NCBI GenBank assembly: GCA_016871315.1
Contig: VFZE01000002.1
Location: forward strand, 1 to 64,000
Direction of reading: 5' to 3'
Length of the DNA: 64,000 bases
From: Acidimicrobiia bacterium
Lineage (GTDB): Bacteria > Acidobacteriota > Terriglobia > Bryobacterales > Bryobacteraceae
A program made the translations under genes and the position numbers. Within the stretch, counting starts at the first letter, position 1. Every line of letters starts with the position of its first letter. This document shows positions 1 through 8,035 of this stretch, one piece after another. Under the pieces are notes generated by a model, which was given only the letters and a program-made list of their open reading frames with translations, did not search any database and was not told the origin of the DNA.

Positions 1-17
1 GCCTCGCCCTCTCACAT

Positions 18-75
18 TTTCAGGATCATCTTGTGTTGGAATCAATCCCGGTTTCAGGATCATCTTGTATTGGAA
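18..75. repeat. Two 24-bp direct repeats, 34-bp period
   Basis: A 24-base unit at 18-41 (TTTCAGGATCATCTTGTGTT then GGAA) recurs at 52-75 with one difference (G to A at the 18th base). The two copies are 34 bp apart. They lie just upstream of the MFS transporter gene. They could be an operator pair, the last units of a longer array cut by the window edge, or the repeated terminal binding sites of a mobile element to the left. The sequence alone does not decide between these. Bases 1-113 contain nothing else recognisable. Confidence 0.6.
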
Positions 76-113
76 AATTCTGTCCCACCTCTTGCTAACC
101 GCTCTGTGATATC

Positions 114-1385
114 GTGGTCAACCCGGTCATGCACTACCCCAATCCAATCTCTCACGGCCGCCGCTGGTCCATCATCGTCCTGCTGTGTATCGGCTTCATC
201 ATCGCTTACTTTGACCGGATCAACCTCTCCATCGCGCTGGCCAGTCCGGACTTCAAAAACTTCTTCCGGCTCACCGATGTCGACCGCGGCACGCTGAACT
301 CGGCCTTCTTCTGGACTTACGCGGCACTGCAGATTCCGGCCGGCTGGTTTGTCGACCGCTACGGCGTGAAGTGGCCGTACGCCGGCGGCTTCTTTGTCTG
401 GAGCGTGTTGTCGGCGGCGACGGCATGGTGCACGGAGTTGTGGCACCTGATCGGCATCCGGTTGCTGCTCGGCGTCGGCGAATCGATGGTCACCCCGGCG
501 GGCATGCGTTGGATCAGGCTGAATGTTCCTGAAAACCACCGCGGACTGGTGATCGGCATCTACATGGCGGCCGCGAAAGTGGGACCTGCACTGGGCGCCT
601 ATGTCGCCACCATCCTGCTGACGAAATCCGGCTGGCAGAACATGTTTCTCATCATCGGATTCGGCGGGCTGATGTGGCTGCCGTTTTGGCTGCTTCTGGT
701 TCGCGACGATGACCGGCTGATCGAGAAGGCCGAGCAGGAAGCCGCCAAGAAGGCGGGAACTCAGGCGAGCGTTGATTTCTGGCGCCTGCTGAAGAGCCCG
801 GTGATCATCGGCACCGTGATCGGCACCTTCTGCTACCAGTACTTCGTCTATTACTGCATGACCTGGCTGCCGGCCTACTTCAAGGAGGCGCGTGGACTGT
901 CGCTCGATAAGATGGGCGCCTTCACCTTCGCGAGTTTCACCGGCATGGCTGTGGTGGCCACTCTAGCCGGTTTCGCCGCTGACAGGCTGATTGAGCGCGG
1001 CGGGAATCCGGTTAAGGTGCGCAAGGCGTTCATCTATGCCGGCTTCCTCACCGCCTCGACGGAAATTTTCGGCGTCTACACCGATTCGCAAAACGTCGCT
1101 CTGTTTTTCGCCGTGTTCAGCTTGAGTGGACTGGGCCTGATGACCGCCAACTATTGGGCGCTGACGCAGACACTGCTGCCCGGCGCCGCCATCGGCCGCA
1201 TCGTCGGCGTGCAGAACTGCGCCGCCAACCTGCCTGGCATCGTGGCGCCGATGCTGACCGGGTGGCTCATGAGTGTCACCGGGAGCTATGACGCGCCCAT
1301 GCAGGCGATCTGGTTCTTCCTCATCGCCGGCATCGCGAGTTACCTATTCCTGGTCCGCGAAAAATACGTACCCAAAGGAGTCTAG
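114..1385 (+). CDS. MFS transporter (organic-anion/sugar-acid type)
   Basis: A 423-residue integral membrane protein of the major facilitator superfamily, with about twelve hydrophobic segments and the usual length for the family. The N-terminus (GRRWSIIVLL, then FDRINLSIA) and the loop-2 motif GWFVDRYG at about residues 82-89 resemble the ACS-type anion:cation symporters that take up hexuronates, glucarate and related acids. The substrate is an inference. The frame opens at GTG 114. An in-frame ATG at 129 gives a protein five residues shorter and is equally possible, since neither has a clear ribosome-binding site. It is followed 2 bp later by a cupin-like gene and then a 3-hydroxyacyl-CoA dehydrogenase on the same strand, so the three probably form one operon for uptake and oxidation of an organic acid. 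Confidence 0.85.
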   Translation: MVNPVMHYPNPISHGRRWSIIVLLCIGFIIAYFDRINLSIALASPDFKNFFRLTDVDRGTLNSAFFWTYAALQIPAGWFVDRYGVKWPYAGGFFVWSVLSAATAWCTELWHLIGIRLLLGVGESMVTPAGMRWIRLNVPENHRGLVIGIYMAAAKVGPALGAYVATILLTKSGWQNMFLIIGFGGLMWLPFWLLLVRDDDRLIEKAEQEAAKKAGTQASVDFWRLLKSPVIIGTVIGTFCYQYFVYYCMTWLPAYFKEARGLSLDKMGAFTFASFTGMAVVATLAGFAADRLIERGGNPVKVRKAFIYAGFLTASTEIFGVYTDSQNVALFFAVFSLSGLGLMTANYWALTQTLLPGAAIGRIVGVQNCAANLPGIVAPMLTGWLMSVTGSYDAPMQAIWFFLIAGIASYLFLVREKYVPKGV

Positions 1386-1387
1386 CC

Positions 1388-1675
1388 TTGGCGCCGAAAA
1401 AAGTTGTATTGGAGAATGTCCGAGTCCGCGTCACCGAGGTCACCTATGAGCCCGGCGTTCCGCGGGCCCGCCACATCAGGCCGACCGACCAGGTGATCGT
1501 TTTCCTGGACGACTGCAAGTATGAGCGCACCGATTCCAAGACTGGCGAGAAAACCGTGCGCGAGCGCAAGTCCGGGGATGTGATCTGGCATGACCGCTCC
1601 GAGGATGCCCCGGTGCTGCGCAATGCTGGTTCGAAAGCCTACCGCAGCCTGCTGATCGAGTTGAAGGGAGACTGA
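1388..1675 (+). CDS. Small cupin-like protein
   Basis: A 95-residue soluble protein starting at TTG 1388, two bases after the MFS stop. The pattern of beta-strands, with TDQVIVFLDD, then KSGDVIWHD, then KAYRSLLIELK, is what one sees in single-domain cupin or cupin-like proteins that bind a small ligand. The classical metal-binding His set is not complete, so enzymatic activity cannot be claimed. Its place between a transporter and a dehydrogenase suggests an accessory role in the same catabolic pathway. No signal peptide is seen. The TTG start is chosen because it is the only start codon that leaves the N-terminal strand intact. Confidence 0.6.
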   Translation: MAPKKVVLENVRVRVTEVTYEPGVPRARHIRPTDQVIVFLDDCKYERTDSKTGEKTVRERKSGDVIWHDRSEDAPVLRNAGSKAYRSLLIELKGD

Positions 1676-1682
1676 GCCGGGT

Positions 1683-2606
1683 ATGGAATTCCGGCAAGCG
1701 GCCGTCATCGGCACGGGCATGATGGGGCCCGGCATCGCGCTGACGCTGGCGCTGGGCGGGCTGCGCGCCACCATTCTGAGCCGCTCGCAGGCCTCGGCGG
1801 AGGCAGGTCTTGAAAAGGCTCGGTCACAGCTGAAACTTCTGTCGGAGAACGGCCTCGCCTCCCTGGATGCGGCCGCGCTGCTGAGCGCGACGGCGGAGTT
1901 TGACGCCGCCATCGGCGCCGCCGACATTGTTGTCGAATCGGCGCCGGAAAAGATGGACTTCAAGCAGGATCTCTTCGCCCGCATGGACGCCATCGCGAAG
2001 CCGGATGCCGTGCTCGCCAGCAACACCTCCGGGCTGAGCATCACCGCCATCGCCTCACGTTGCCGGAGACCGGAGCGCGTACTCACCACGCACTTCTGGA
2101 ATGCGCCGCACCTGATGCCGCTGGTGGAGATTGTGAAGGGAGAAAAGACGGATCATGCGGTGGCGCAAGCTGTAGGCGAACTGCTCACCCGCTGCGGCAA
2201 AGTGGCCGTGATGGTAAAGCGTGACACGCCCGGCCAACTCGGCAACCGGCTGCAAATGGCCCTCGTCCGCGAAGCGGTGCATATTGTCGAGGCGGGCATT
2301 GCCGATGTCGAGGATGTGGACCTGGTTGCCAAAAACGGCTTCGGCCTCCGCTTGCCCGTCTACGGCATATTCGAACACCAGGACGCCGTCGGTCTGGACA
2401 TGGCGCTCGCCATTACCGAGTATGTTTCCTCGGACCTCTACAGCCAACCCCGCGCGCCCGACCTGATGCGCCGGAAGGTGGCTGAAGGCAAACTCGGCGC
2501 CAAGACGGGCGAAGGCTTCTACGACTGGTCAAAGAAAGACATCGTCGAGGTGAAGCGCCGCCGGGACGGTTTTGTATTGGATTTTCTGAAGCGCTGGCGC
2601 GGGTGA
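1683..2606 (+). CDS. 3-hydroxyacyl-CoA dehydrogenase family protein
   Basis: A 307-residue cytoplasmic NAD-dependent dehydrogenase. The N-terminus carries the Rossmann dinucleotide-binding motif GTGMMGPG at residues 10-17. It is followed by the family hallmarks ASNTSGLSI and THFWNAPHLMPLVEIVKG, whose His corresponds to the catalytic His of 3-hydroxyacyl-CoA dehydrogenases. A C-terminal helical dimerisation domain follows and ends in the typical KTGEGFYDW. The length matches stand-alone FadB2/Hbd-type enzymes (about 280-320 residues). It should oxidise a 3-hydroxyacyl-CoA or a related 3-hydroxy acid. Being third in the operon after a transporter makes a non-fatty-acid substrate plausible. Its stop abuts the stop of the convergent bacterioferritin gene with no intervening base. 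Confidence 0.85.
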   Translation: MEFRQAAVIGTGMMGPGIALTLALGGLRATILSRSQASAEAGLEKARSQLKLLSENGLASLDAAALLSATAEFDAAIGAADIVVESAPEKMDFKQDLFARMDAIAKPDAVLASNTSGLSITAIASRCRRPERVLTTHFWNAPHLMPLVEIVKGEKTDHAVAQAVGELLTRCGKVAVMVKRDTPGQLGNRLQMALVREAVHIVEAGIADVEDVDLVAKNGFGLRLPVYGIFEHQDAVGLDMALAITEYVSSDLYSQPRAPDLMRRKVAEGKLGAKTGEGFYDWSKKDIVEVKRRRDGFVLDFLKRWRG

Positions 2607-3083
2607 CTACTCTTCCTCGACAATCTGCGAGGCCAGGTAGTTCTGGATGCCTACTTCCTTGATCATGTGCAGCTGTGCTTCCAGCCAGTCCACATGCTCC
2701 TCCTCATCCACCAGGATCTTCTCAAACAGCTCGCGCGAGCCGTTGTCGCCGACCTCGGCGGCATGCTTGATGGCGGCATTCAGGCGCGGCAGGGCTTCCA
2801 ACTCCAAGGCAAGGTCGCTCTCGAACTGCTCCTTCACCGTGGTGCCGATTCGAAGCGGAAACAGGTCCTGCATCCGCGGGACGCCGTCCAGCAGCAGGAT
2901 GCGCTCCAACAGCGCCTCGGCGTGCTTCATTTCCTCGATGGACTCCTTGCGTGTATAGGCATACAGGCGCTGGTAGCCCCAGTTATTCATCATCTCGGCG
3001 TGCAAGAAGTACTGATTGATGGCGGTCAGCTCCGCTTTCAGCACTTCGTTCAAGTTCTCGATAACCTTCTTGTTGCCCTTCAA
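2607..3083 (-). CDS. bfr: Bacterioferritin
   Basis: A 158-residue iron-storage subunit of the 24-mer heme-containing ferritin. All six ferroxidase ligands are at the canonical positions: Glu18, Glu51, His54, Glu94, Glu127 and His130. Met52, which ligates the inter-subunit heme in bacterioferritins, is also present. Length is that of E. coli Bfr. The start is TTG at 3083, read from the good Shine-Dalgarno AAAGGAG eight to nine bases upstream. No ATG lies nearby in frame. An extended -10 promoter lies about 25 bp upstream of the start. No ferredoxin (bfd) gene is seen beside it. The function is secure: Fe(II) oxidation and ferric mineral storage in the cytoplasm. Confidence 0.95.
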   Translation of the reverse strand: MKGNKKVIENLNEVLKAELTAINQYFLHAEMMNNWGYQRLYAYTRKESIEEMKHAEALLERILLLDGVPRMQDLFPLRIGTTVKEQFESDLALELEALPRLNAAIKHAAEVGDNGSRELFEKILVDEEEHVDWLEAQLHMIKEVGIQNYLASQIVEEE

Positions 3084-3105
3084 GTTGCCTCTCCTTTAAT
3101 AGACG

Positions 3106-3114
3106 ATTATAGCA
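3106..3114 (-). promoter_or_regulatory. Extended -10 promoter of bfr
   Basis: On the reverse strand the sequence TGCTATAAT is a perfect extended -10 box (TGnTATAAT). The predicted start of transcription is near 3099, giving a leader of roughly 16 bases that just includes the AAAGGAG ribosome-binding site of bfr. No convincing -35 box is seen, as is common for extended -10 promoters. Confidence 0.5.
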
Positions 3115-3130
3115 ACCGGCATTTTCGGCG

Positions 3131-3976
3131 CTACACTTTCAGCACGCGGCGCAGTGTGTACATCTCGGAGTGGACGTTGGAGTTTTCCAGCCGCTTCCAG
3201 TCGTCGTTCACGCTTACCAGCTTGCCGGATACATGATTGGAGCGCTGCGAGGCGAGGAACATCGCCAGCGCCATCTGCTTATCGGGAAGGATACCGCCCG
3301 TCAGCCGGACCTGCATCGCCTCGTCCATGTCCTTCTGCCCTGCTTTTTCGCCCGCCTTCAGGATTTCATCGGTCATGTGCGTATAGGTTTCCCCGGGCGC
3401 CATGCAGTTGATCTGCACGTTCTGGTCGCGCAACTCATCGGAAAGCGTTTCGACGAAGCGCACCACGCCCGATTTCGAAGCCGCATAGGCGGTGAAGTTC
3501 GGCCGCGGCCTGCCGCTGCCGCTGCCGCCCAGGACCAGGATCTTGCCGGAGCGCCGCTGCGTCATCTCCGGCACCACGACAAGGCAGCTGTGCATCACGC
3601 CGAACAGGTTTGTCTCGACCGTCTCCTTCCAATGCGCCGCCGGATTCTGCGCAAACGGTCCGATCGGTCCCATCAGTCCGGCCGAGCAGATGAGCACGTG
3701 AATCTCGCCGAAGTGCGCGTGCATGCGTTCCACGGCCGTCTTCATCTGCTCCAGATCGCGCACATCGGCGCGCAGCCGGATGGCGGTGCCGCCGGAATGT
3801 TCGATCTCGAGCTGCGTCAGCTCGATCTCGGCACGGCTGCGCGCCAGAAGCCCGACATGAGCGCCGGCAGCTCCGAACCCGATCGCCAGCCGTTTGCCAA
3901 TCCCCCGGCCCGCACCCGTGATCAATACCCCTTTGTTCCTGAACTCCTGCAATCGAGAATCCGTCTGCCTCCCCAT
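3131..3976 (-). CDS. Short-chain dehydrogenase/reductase
   Basis: A 281-residue classical SDR. The NAD(P)-binding motif TGAGRGIG is at residues 20-27, the strand motif CSAG is at 97-100, and the catalytic Tyr164-x3-Lys168 (YAASK) follows a Ser-rich strand (GGSGSG) that supplies the catalytic Ser. The open frame extends 15 codons further upstream to 4021. The ATG at 3976 is chosen because the Rossmann fold normally starts 10-15 residues before the glycine motif. The substrate is unknown. It is a cytoplasmic oxidoreductase with no obvious operon partner, divergent from infA. Acidic residues at the end of strand 2 do not stand out, so cofactor preference is left open. Confidence 0.85.
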   Translation of the reverse strand: MGRQTDSRLQEFRNKGVLITGAGRGIGKRLAIGFGAAGAHVGLLARSRAEIELTQLEIEHSGGTAIRLRADVRDLEQMKTAVERMHAHFGEIHVLICSAGLMGPIGPFAQNPAAHWKETVETNLFGVMHSCLVVVPEMTQRRSGKILVLGGSGSGRPRPNFTAYAASKSGVVRFVETLSDELRDQNVQINCMAPGETYTHMTDEILKAGEKAGQKDMDEAMQVRLTGGILPDKQMALAMFLASQRSNHVSGKLVSVNDDWKRLENSNVHSEMYTLRRVLKV

Positions 3977-4111
3977 ACAAGTTAGTACATTCCTCCAAAC
4001 CTTCGCACCGTGGTTCCGCATCGGCCTTGAAAATGCTGCGGTATACTAGGCATAAGCGGGAGGCAGGGTTCACCACATTCTTCCCGTGTCTGGAGATTAC
4101 CAAGGAGGTTG

Positions 4112-4330
4112 ATGAGCAAAGAAGACTGTATTGAAGTCACGGGCATTGTCGTGGAGAAGTTTCCCGCCGGTCAGTTCAGCGTGAAGCTGGACGCCGACAA
4201 GCTTGTGCTAGCGCACCTTGCCGGCAAGCTTCGCCGGAATCGCATTCGCGTTCTGGCAGGTGATCGCGTGACGGTCGAGATGTCGCCCTACGACTTGACC
4301 AAGGGCCGCATCACCTACAGGCACAAGTAG
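4112..4330 (+). CDS. infA: Translation initiation factor IF-1
   Basis: A 72-residue OB-fold protein matching bacterial IF-1 along its whole length: a starting [10 protein letters not shown], a central [19 protein letters not shown] and the signature [18 protein letters not shown]-1 binds the 30S A site together with IF-2 and IF-3 during initiation. The ATG at 4112 is preferred over the in-frame TTG at 4109 because it yields the standard N-terminus. A strong AAGGAGG at 4102-4108 precedes it, although the spacing of three bases is short. The gene is not in a ribosomal-protein operon here. It sits between an SDR and UDP-GlcNAc 2-epimerase, so it may be a free-standing or second copy. Confidence 0.95.
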   Translation: MSKEDCIEVTGIVVEKFPAGQFSVKLDADKLVLAHLAGKLRRNRIRVLAGDRVTVEMSPYDLTKGRITYRHK

Positions 4331-4370
4331 CCGCCGGCCGGCCGGCTCGCGTTCGCGGCTGCGGCATCCC

Positions 4371-5495
4371 ATGAACGTTCTGTTTGTTCTCGGCACCCGG
4401 CCGGAAGCGATCAAGCTTTGCCCGGTCGTCCAATTCCTGCGAAAAGATCCTTCCCGGTTCTTGCCCCGGGTGTGTGTCACCGCACAGCATCGCCAGATGC
4501 TGGACCAGGTCCTTGAGGTTTTCGGCATCACCCCGGATCACGACCTGAATTTAATGAGGCCCGGCCAGACGCTGTCCTCCACGGCAGCGCGCGTCGTGGA
4601 GGGCCTGGCGCCGGTTCTGGAACAGGAAAAGCCGGATTTGGTGGTGGTGCAGGGGGACACCACGACAACCTTTGCGGGAGCGCTGGCTGGTTTCTATCAC
4701 CGTATCCCGGTCGCGCACGTCGAAGCAGGCTTGCGGACCGGCGACATCTATCAGCCTTTTCCCGAGGAAATGAACCGTCTCCTCACTACCCGACTCAGCG
4801 CGCTGCATTTTGCCGCCACCGAGTGGGCCGCGGACAATCTTCGTAAGGATGGTGTGGACGAGGAGCGCATCGCCGTCACAGGCAATACCGGCATCGATGC
4901 CGTTCTCTACGTAGCCGAGCGGTTGGAGAAAGGGTTGGAGCAAGCTCCGGCTTGGCCGCAGCTTGACCCCGGCCGCAAACTGATCGTCGTGACCGCGCAT
5001 CGCCGCGAGAATTTCGGGGCCGGGATGTTGAATCTCGCCGCCGCGCTGCGCGAGCTGGCCCGCCGGACGGATGTGCAGATCGTCTATCCGGTGCATCCGA
5101 ACCCCAGCGTCACCGGTCCAATCCGCCAGGCTTTATCCGGCGCCGACAACATCCTGCTGATCGAGCCACTCACTTATGTCCCGTTCGTGGATCTGATGCG
5201 GCGCTCCTATTTTCTGCTCACCGATTCCGGCGGCGTGCAGGAAGAGGCGCCATCGCTGGGCAAGCCGGTATTGGTGCTTCGCAATAAGACCGAGCGGCCG
5301 GAGGCGGTGGAGGCGGGCACGGTGAAGCTGGTGGGAACCGATACGGCGGTGATCCTGGACCATGCTCGCCAACTACTGGAAGATGGCGCGATCTACCGTC
5401 GGATGTCGCGCGTTCACAACCCTTACGGAGACGGGCGCTCAAGCGAGCGGATTTCCAGCCTAATCTATTCATTCCACTTGAAAAATAAATCTTGA
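4371..5495 (+). CDS. wecB: UDP-N-acetylglucosamine 2-epimerase (non-hydrolysing)
   Basis: A 374-residue GT-B-fold enzyme interconverting UDP-GlcNAc and UDP-ManNAc, the precursor for ManNAc-containing surface polymers. It starts with the family signature LFVLGTRPEAIK and contains QGDTTT (Asp96), VAHVEAGLRTGD (Glu118), PFPEEMNR (Glu132), VTAHRRENFG and LLTDSGGVQEE. These carry the conserved acidic residues and the His used by WecB/MnaA, and the length is that of WecB. It lies 40 bp after infA and runs with a 4-base frame overlap into the longest possible reading of the next gene. No other envelope-sugar gene is adjacent. The galE glycan operon lies about 20 kb away. Confidence 0.93.
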   Translation: MNVLFVLGTRPEAIKLCPVVQFLRKDPSRFLPRVCVTAQHRQMLDQVLEVFGITPDHDLNLMRPGQTLSSTAARVVEGLAPVLEQEKPDLVVVQGDTTTTFAGALAGFYHRIPVAHVEAGLRTGDIYQPFPEEMNRLLTTRLSALHFAATEWAADNLRKDGVDEERIAVTGNTGIDAVLYVAERLEKGLEQAPAWPQLDPGRKLIVVTAHRRENFGAGMLNLAAALRELARRTDVQIVYPVHPNPSVTGPIRQALSGADNILLIEPLTYVPFVDLMRRSYFLLTDSGGVQEEAPSLGKPVLVLRNKTERPEAVEAGTVKLVGTDTAVILDHARQLLEDGAIYRRMSRVHNPYGDGRSSERISSLIYSFHLKNKS

Positions 5496-5587
5496 AATTG
5501 GCCCCGGAATTCGCCTGTTTTTCGCCTCGAATCCGGCCGTCCTTTCCCGCTTCCGTTTATCTTCTCTTCCAGGAGGCTCCTATTTTC

Positions 5588-6730
5588 ATGAGGACCATTC
5601 ATCATACGACCCGTTCCCGAGGGGGATCGGGTGGGCAGGGCTCGGATCTGCATTCGCTGTTGTCAGAAAAGATTGTCGGACAGCCGGCCGTGATGAGCAG
5701 CATTCTCCCTTACGTCCAGATGTACCAGGCGGGTTTGGCGCCGGAAGGAAGACCGGTCGGCGTCTTTCTGCTGCTTGGACCAAGCGGAACGGGAAAGACA
5801 CGAACCGTGGAGGCGCTGGCCGGCGTGCTGCACGGCAACGAGAAGAGTCTCCTGAAGATCGACTGCGGCGAGTTTCAGATGGAGCATGAGGTGGCGAAGC
5901 TGATCGGCGCGCCGCCGGGCTATCTCGGCCACCGCGAGACGCAGCCGATGCTGACGCAGTCCAAGCTCAACTCGATCACCAGCGAGCGCAGCAGCCTGTC
6001 CATCATCCTTTTGGATGAAATCGAAAAGGCGGCGCCGTCGATGACCAGGCTGCTGCTGGGCGTGCTCGACAAAGCGATGCTGCGGCTGGGCGACAACAAT
6101 ACGGTCAACTTCGAGCGCAGCATCATTTTCATGACCAGCAATCTCGGCGCCAGGGAGATGGTGCGAGAGATCAACCCGGATTTTGGCTTCCAGGCCATGG
6201 CCGGCCTGCAGCCGCGCAACGTCGTCCGGAAGCTGGAAAGCATCGGCATGCACGCGATGCGGCGCAAGTTTACGCCGGAGTTTATTAATCGCATCGACGT
6301 CACGGTCACCTATCAGCCGCTGACCACGGAATCGCTGGCGGCGATTCTTGAACACCACTTGACCGACCTGCAGGCGCACATCGATAACCGTCTGCTGACC
6401 CGTGCCTTTGACATCGAGGTTTCCCCCGACGCACGCCAGTTTCTGTTGGATCGCGGCACCAGCCAGCAATACGGTGCTCGCGAGCTCAAGCGGACCATCC
6501 ACCGCAACCTGGTGCAGCCCATCGCGTCCTTGGTCGCGCAGGATCAGATCGTGCCCGGCGGCACGCTCTACGTGGAACTGTCTGAAGACGGGCAGCGCCT
6601 GGAGATGGAGTTTGATGAAGAACCGGTCCGTGCGCAGCCGGCGCTCGATGAACTCGCTCCGGTCCGCTCAGTGAGGGGAGGCAGGCCGTCCAGTACCGAC
6701 GGGCCCAGGCGTCCGCTCAGGGCGGCCTGA
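5588..6730 (+). CDS. ClpB-type single-module AAA+ ATPase
   Basis: A 380-residue ATPase with one AAA+ module of the ClpA/ClpB second-domain class. Walker A GPSGTGKT is at residues 64-71, Walker B ILLDEIEK at about 140-147, sensor 1 TSN at 183-185, and the sensor-2 motif YGARELKR lies near residue 305. The C-terminal small ClpB-D2-like domain is followed by a basic, Pro/Arg-rich tail of about 40 residues. It lacks the Clp N-domain, the first AAA module and the coiled-coil M-domain, so it is not a normal ClpB. A role as an unfoldase is inferred. The start is ATG 5588 with AGGAGG at 5571-5576. The frame is open upstream to TTG 5492, but that stretch looks non-coding. Confidence 0.85.
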   Translation: MRTIHHTTRSRGGSGGQGSDLHSLLSEKIVGQPAVMSSILPYVQMYQAGLAPEGRPVGVFLLLGPSGTGKTRTVEALAGVLHGNEKSLLKIDCGEFQMEHEVAKLIGAPPGYLGHRETQPMLTQSKLNSITSERSSLSIILLDEIEKAAPSMTRLLLGVLDKAMLRLGDNNTVNFERSIIFMTSNLGAREMVREINPDFGFQAMAGLQPRNVVRKLESIGMHAMRRKFTPEFINRIDVTVTYQPLTTESLAAILEHHLTDLQAHIDNRLLTRAFDIEVSPDARQFLLDRGTSQQYGARELKRTIHRNLVQPIASLVAQDQIVPGGTLYVELSEDGQRLEMEFDEEPVRAQPALDELAPVRSVRGGRPSSTDGPRRPLRAA

Positions 6731-6735
6731 GCCTG

Positions 6736-7917
6736 CTACGGCGTTGTGGATTGCGGCCCGGTTCGATAATCGAGTGATTCGCTCACACGAACCCGGTCAC
6801 GAGCGAGCACTTCCAGGCGGAAGCTCAGGTCTCCGGTGGCTCTCCGGTAGATTACGCTTCCGTTCTGGAGTTGGGCCGCATCCAGATTGACCACTTTTTC
6901 ATTGTTCCCATCGCGGATGATGAGCGAGCCTTGCGGGGAAGCCTTGATGGCGGGCGATGTCCGGTCCCATCTTACGTGCACGTTGTCGCCGGAGGGAGAG
7001 ACGGTAAGGTGAAGCGAAAACGGATCGGCGCTCATCGCCGACGCAAGCGGGTTCCCCACGTTCAGCGCCACGTTAAAGCCGAGGATCACCCCGAGTAGCA
7101 GGAAGATGAACGACAGCGGGATCCAGATCCATCCCGTTCTGTTTCTTTTGCCCGCCGAAGGAGCCTGCGGTTGCGTGGCCTCGCCGGCTGCGGAAGGATA
7201 GGACTGTCTGGCCGGCGCTTCGTAGCCGGAATCTGGATATGTCGTTGCGCGCATCTGGTTCTCCCTCTCCTGTGACCCACCGCCGGTCTCTTCTCCTCCC
7301 AACTCCGACCGGCGAAATGCAAATTCCTGATAACTGGACTCGCTGCGGATCTCTCCGTTTTCCCTGAAAAAGAAACCCCCAATGCTCGGCCTGGTGGCGA
7401 ACGGCTTCACCAGCAGGGCCACATGCCCTGGATCGGGGAAATAACGGTCGTAGATCTCCAGGTCCTCCGGTGTCAGCGAGAAGCCAACTTGGGTGTGGCT
7501 GCGGTAGAAACCCACGGCGTAGCTGTGTCTGCCTCCCTCCGGGCTCCACCGGGCGAGCGCGTCCTCAAACTCCACCATCTCTTCATCCGACAGCAAGTAG
7601 GATGCGCCGCGGGTGTGCCGGCAAGGCACGGGCTCAAAATCCTCGATTCTTACCACCGATATGGAGCCGCTGCGGCTGATCGAACCCAGCAGAATGCCGC
7701 CCACCTCCACACTACGGCGTGGCACAAGGCCGAAGCCTTGCATCACCTCACGCGACAGCCGGTCCACCACGTCCAGGTCCATGTGCACCGAGACGGGCTT
7801 GCCGGGCACCTCCCAGATATAGGTGTCCTGTGGAGCATGGTTTGCGTAGCTTCCCGGTTGACCTGTTGTGCCCATGTAGGCTGTCGAATCCGCCAGAATT
7901 GTGCGTGCTCCTTTCAC
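6736..7917 (-). CDS. Membrane-anchored protein with JAB/MPN-like domain
   Basis: A 393-residue protein. Residues about 45-200 resemble a JAB/MPN (JAMM) fold: SVEVGGILLG corresponds to the Glu-containing strand, and FYRSHTQVGFSLTPEDLEIY sits where JAMM peptidases have H-x-H then S-x2-D. The first His of the H-x-H pair is replaced, so zinc peptidase activity is doubtful. A low-complexity linker follows, then one membrane helix at about 275-298 and a C-terminal 90-residue domain of beta-strands, presumably outside the cytoplasm. The start is uncertain: GTG 7917 opens the frame and ATG 7875 is an alternative. It converges with the AAA+ gene (5 bp between stops). The function is unknown; the domain match is my reading and not a database result. 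Confidence 0.5.
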   Translation of the reverse strand: MKGARTILADSTAYMGTTGQPGSYANHAPQDTYIWEVPGKPVSVHMDLDVVDRLSREVMQGFGLVPRRSVEVGGILLGSISRSGSISVVRIEDFEPVPCRHTRGASYLLSDEEMVEFEDALARWSPEGGRHSYAVGFYRSHTQVGFSLTPEDLEIYDRYFPDPGHVALLVKPFATRPSIGGFFFRENGEIRSESSYQEFAFRRSELGGEETGGGSQERENQMRATTYPDSGYEAPARQSYPSAAGEATQPQAPSAGKRNRTGWIWIPLSFIFLLLGVILGFNVALNVGNPLASAMSADPFSLHLTVSPSGDNVHVRWDRTSPAIKASPQGSLIIRDGNNEKVVNLDAAQLQNGSVIYRRATGDLSFRLEVLARDRVRVSESLDYRTGPQSTTP

Positions 7918-8035
7918 CTTATCACCAACTTTGCGATCCAGGCGCGCCGGGAAACCCCGGCTGCCCGGACGTAGTCCAGCGTTTTTCTATCGGCTGGATA
8001 CGGTGAAACCTTGAGGATGGGATACTTGAGCTTGT

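Noticed and set aside
5492-5587. N-terminal extension of the AAA+ ATPase
   Set aside because: Composition is not protein-like and AGGAGG sits just before ATG 5588.
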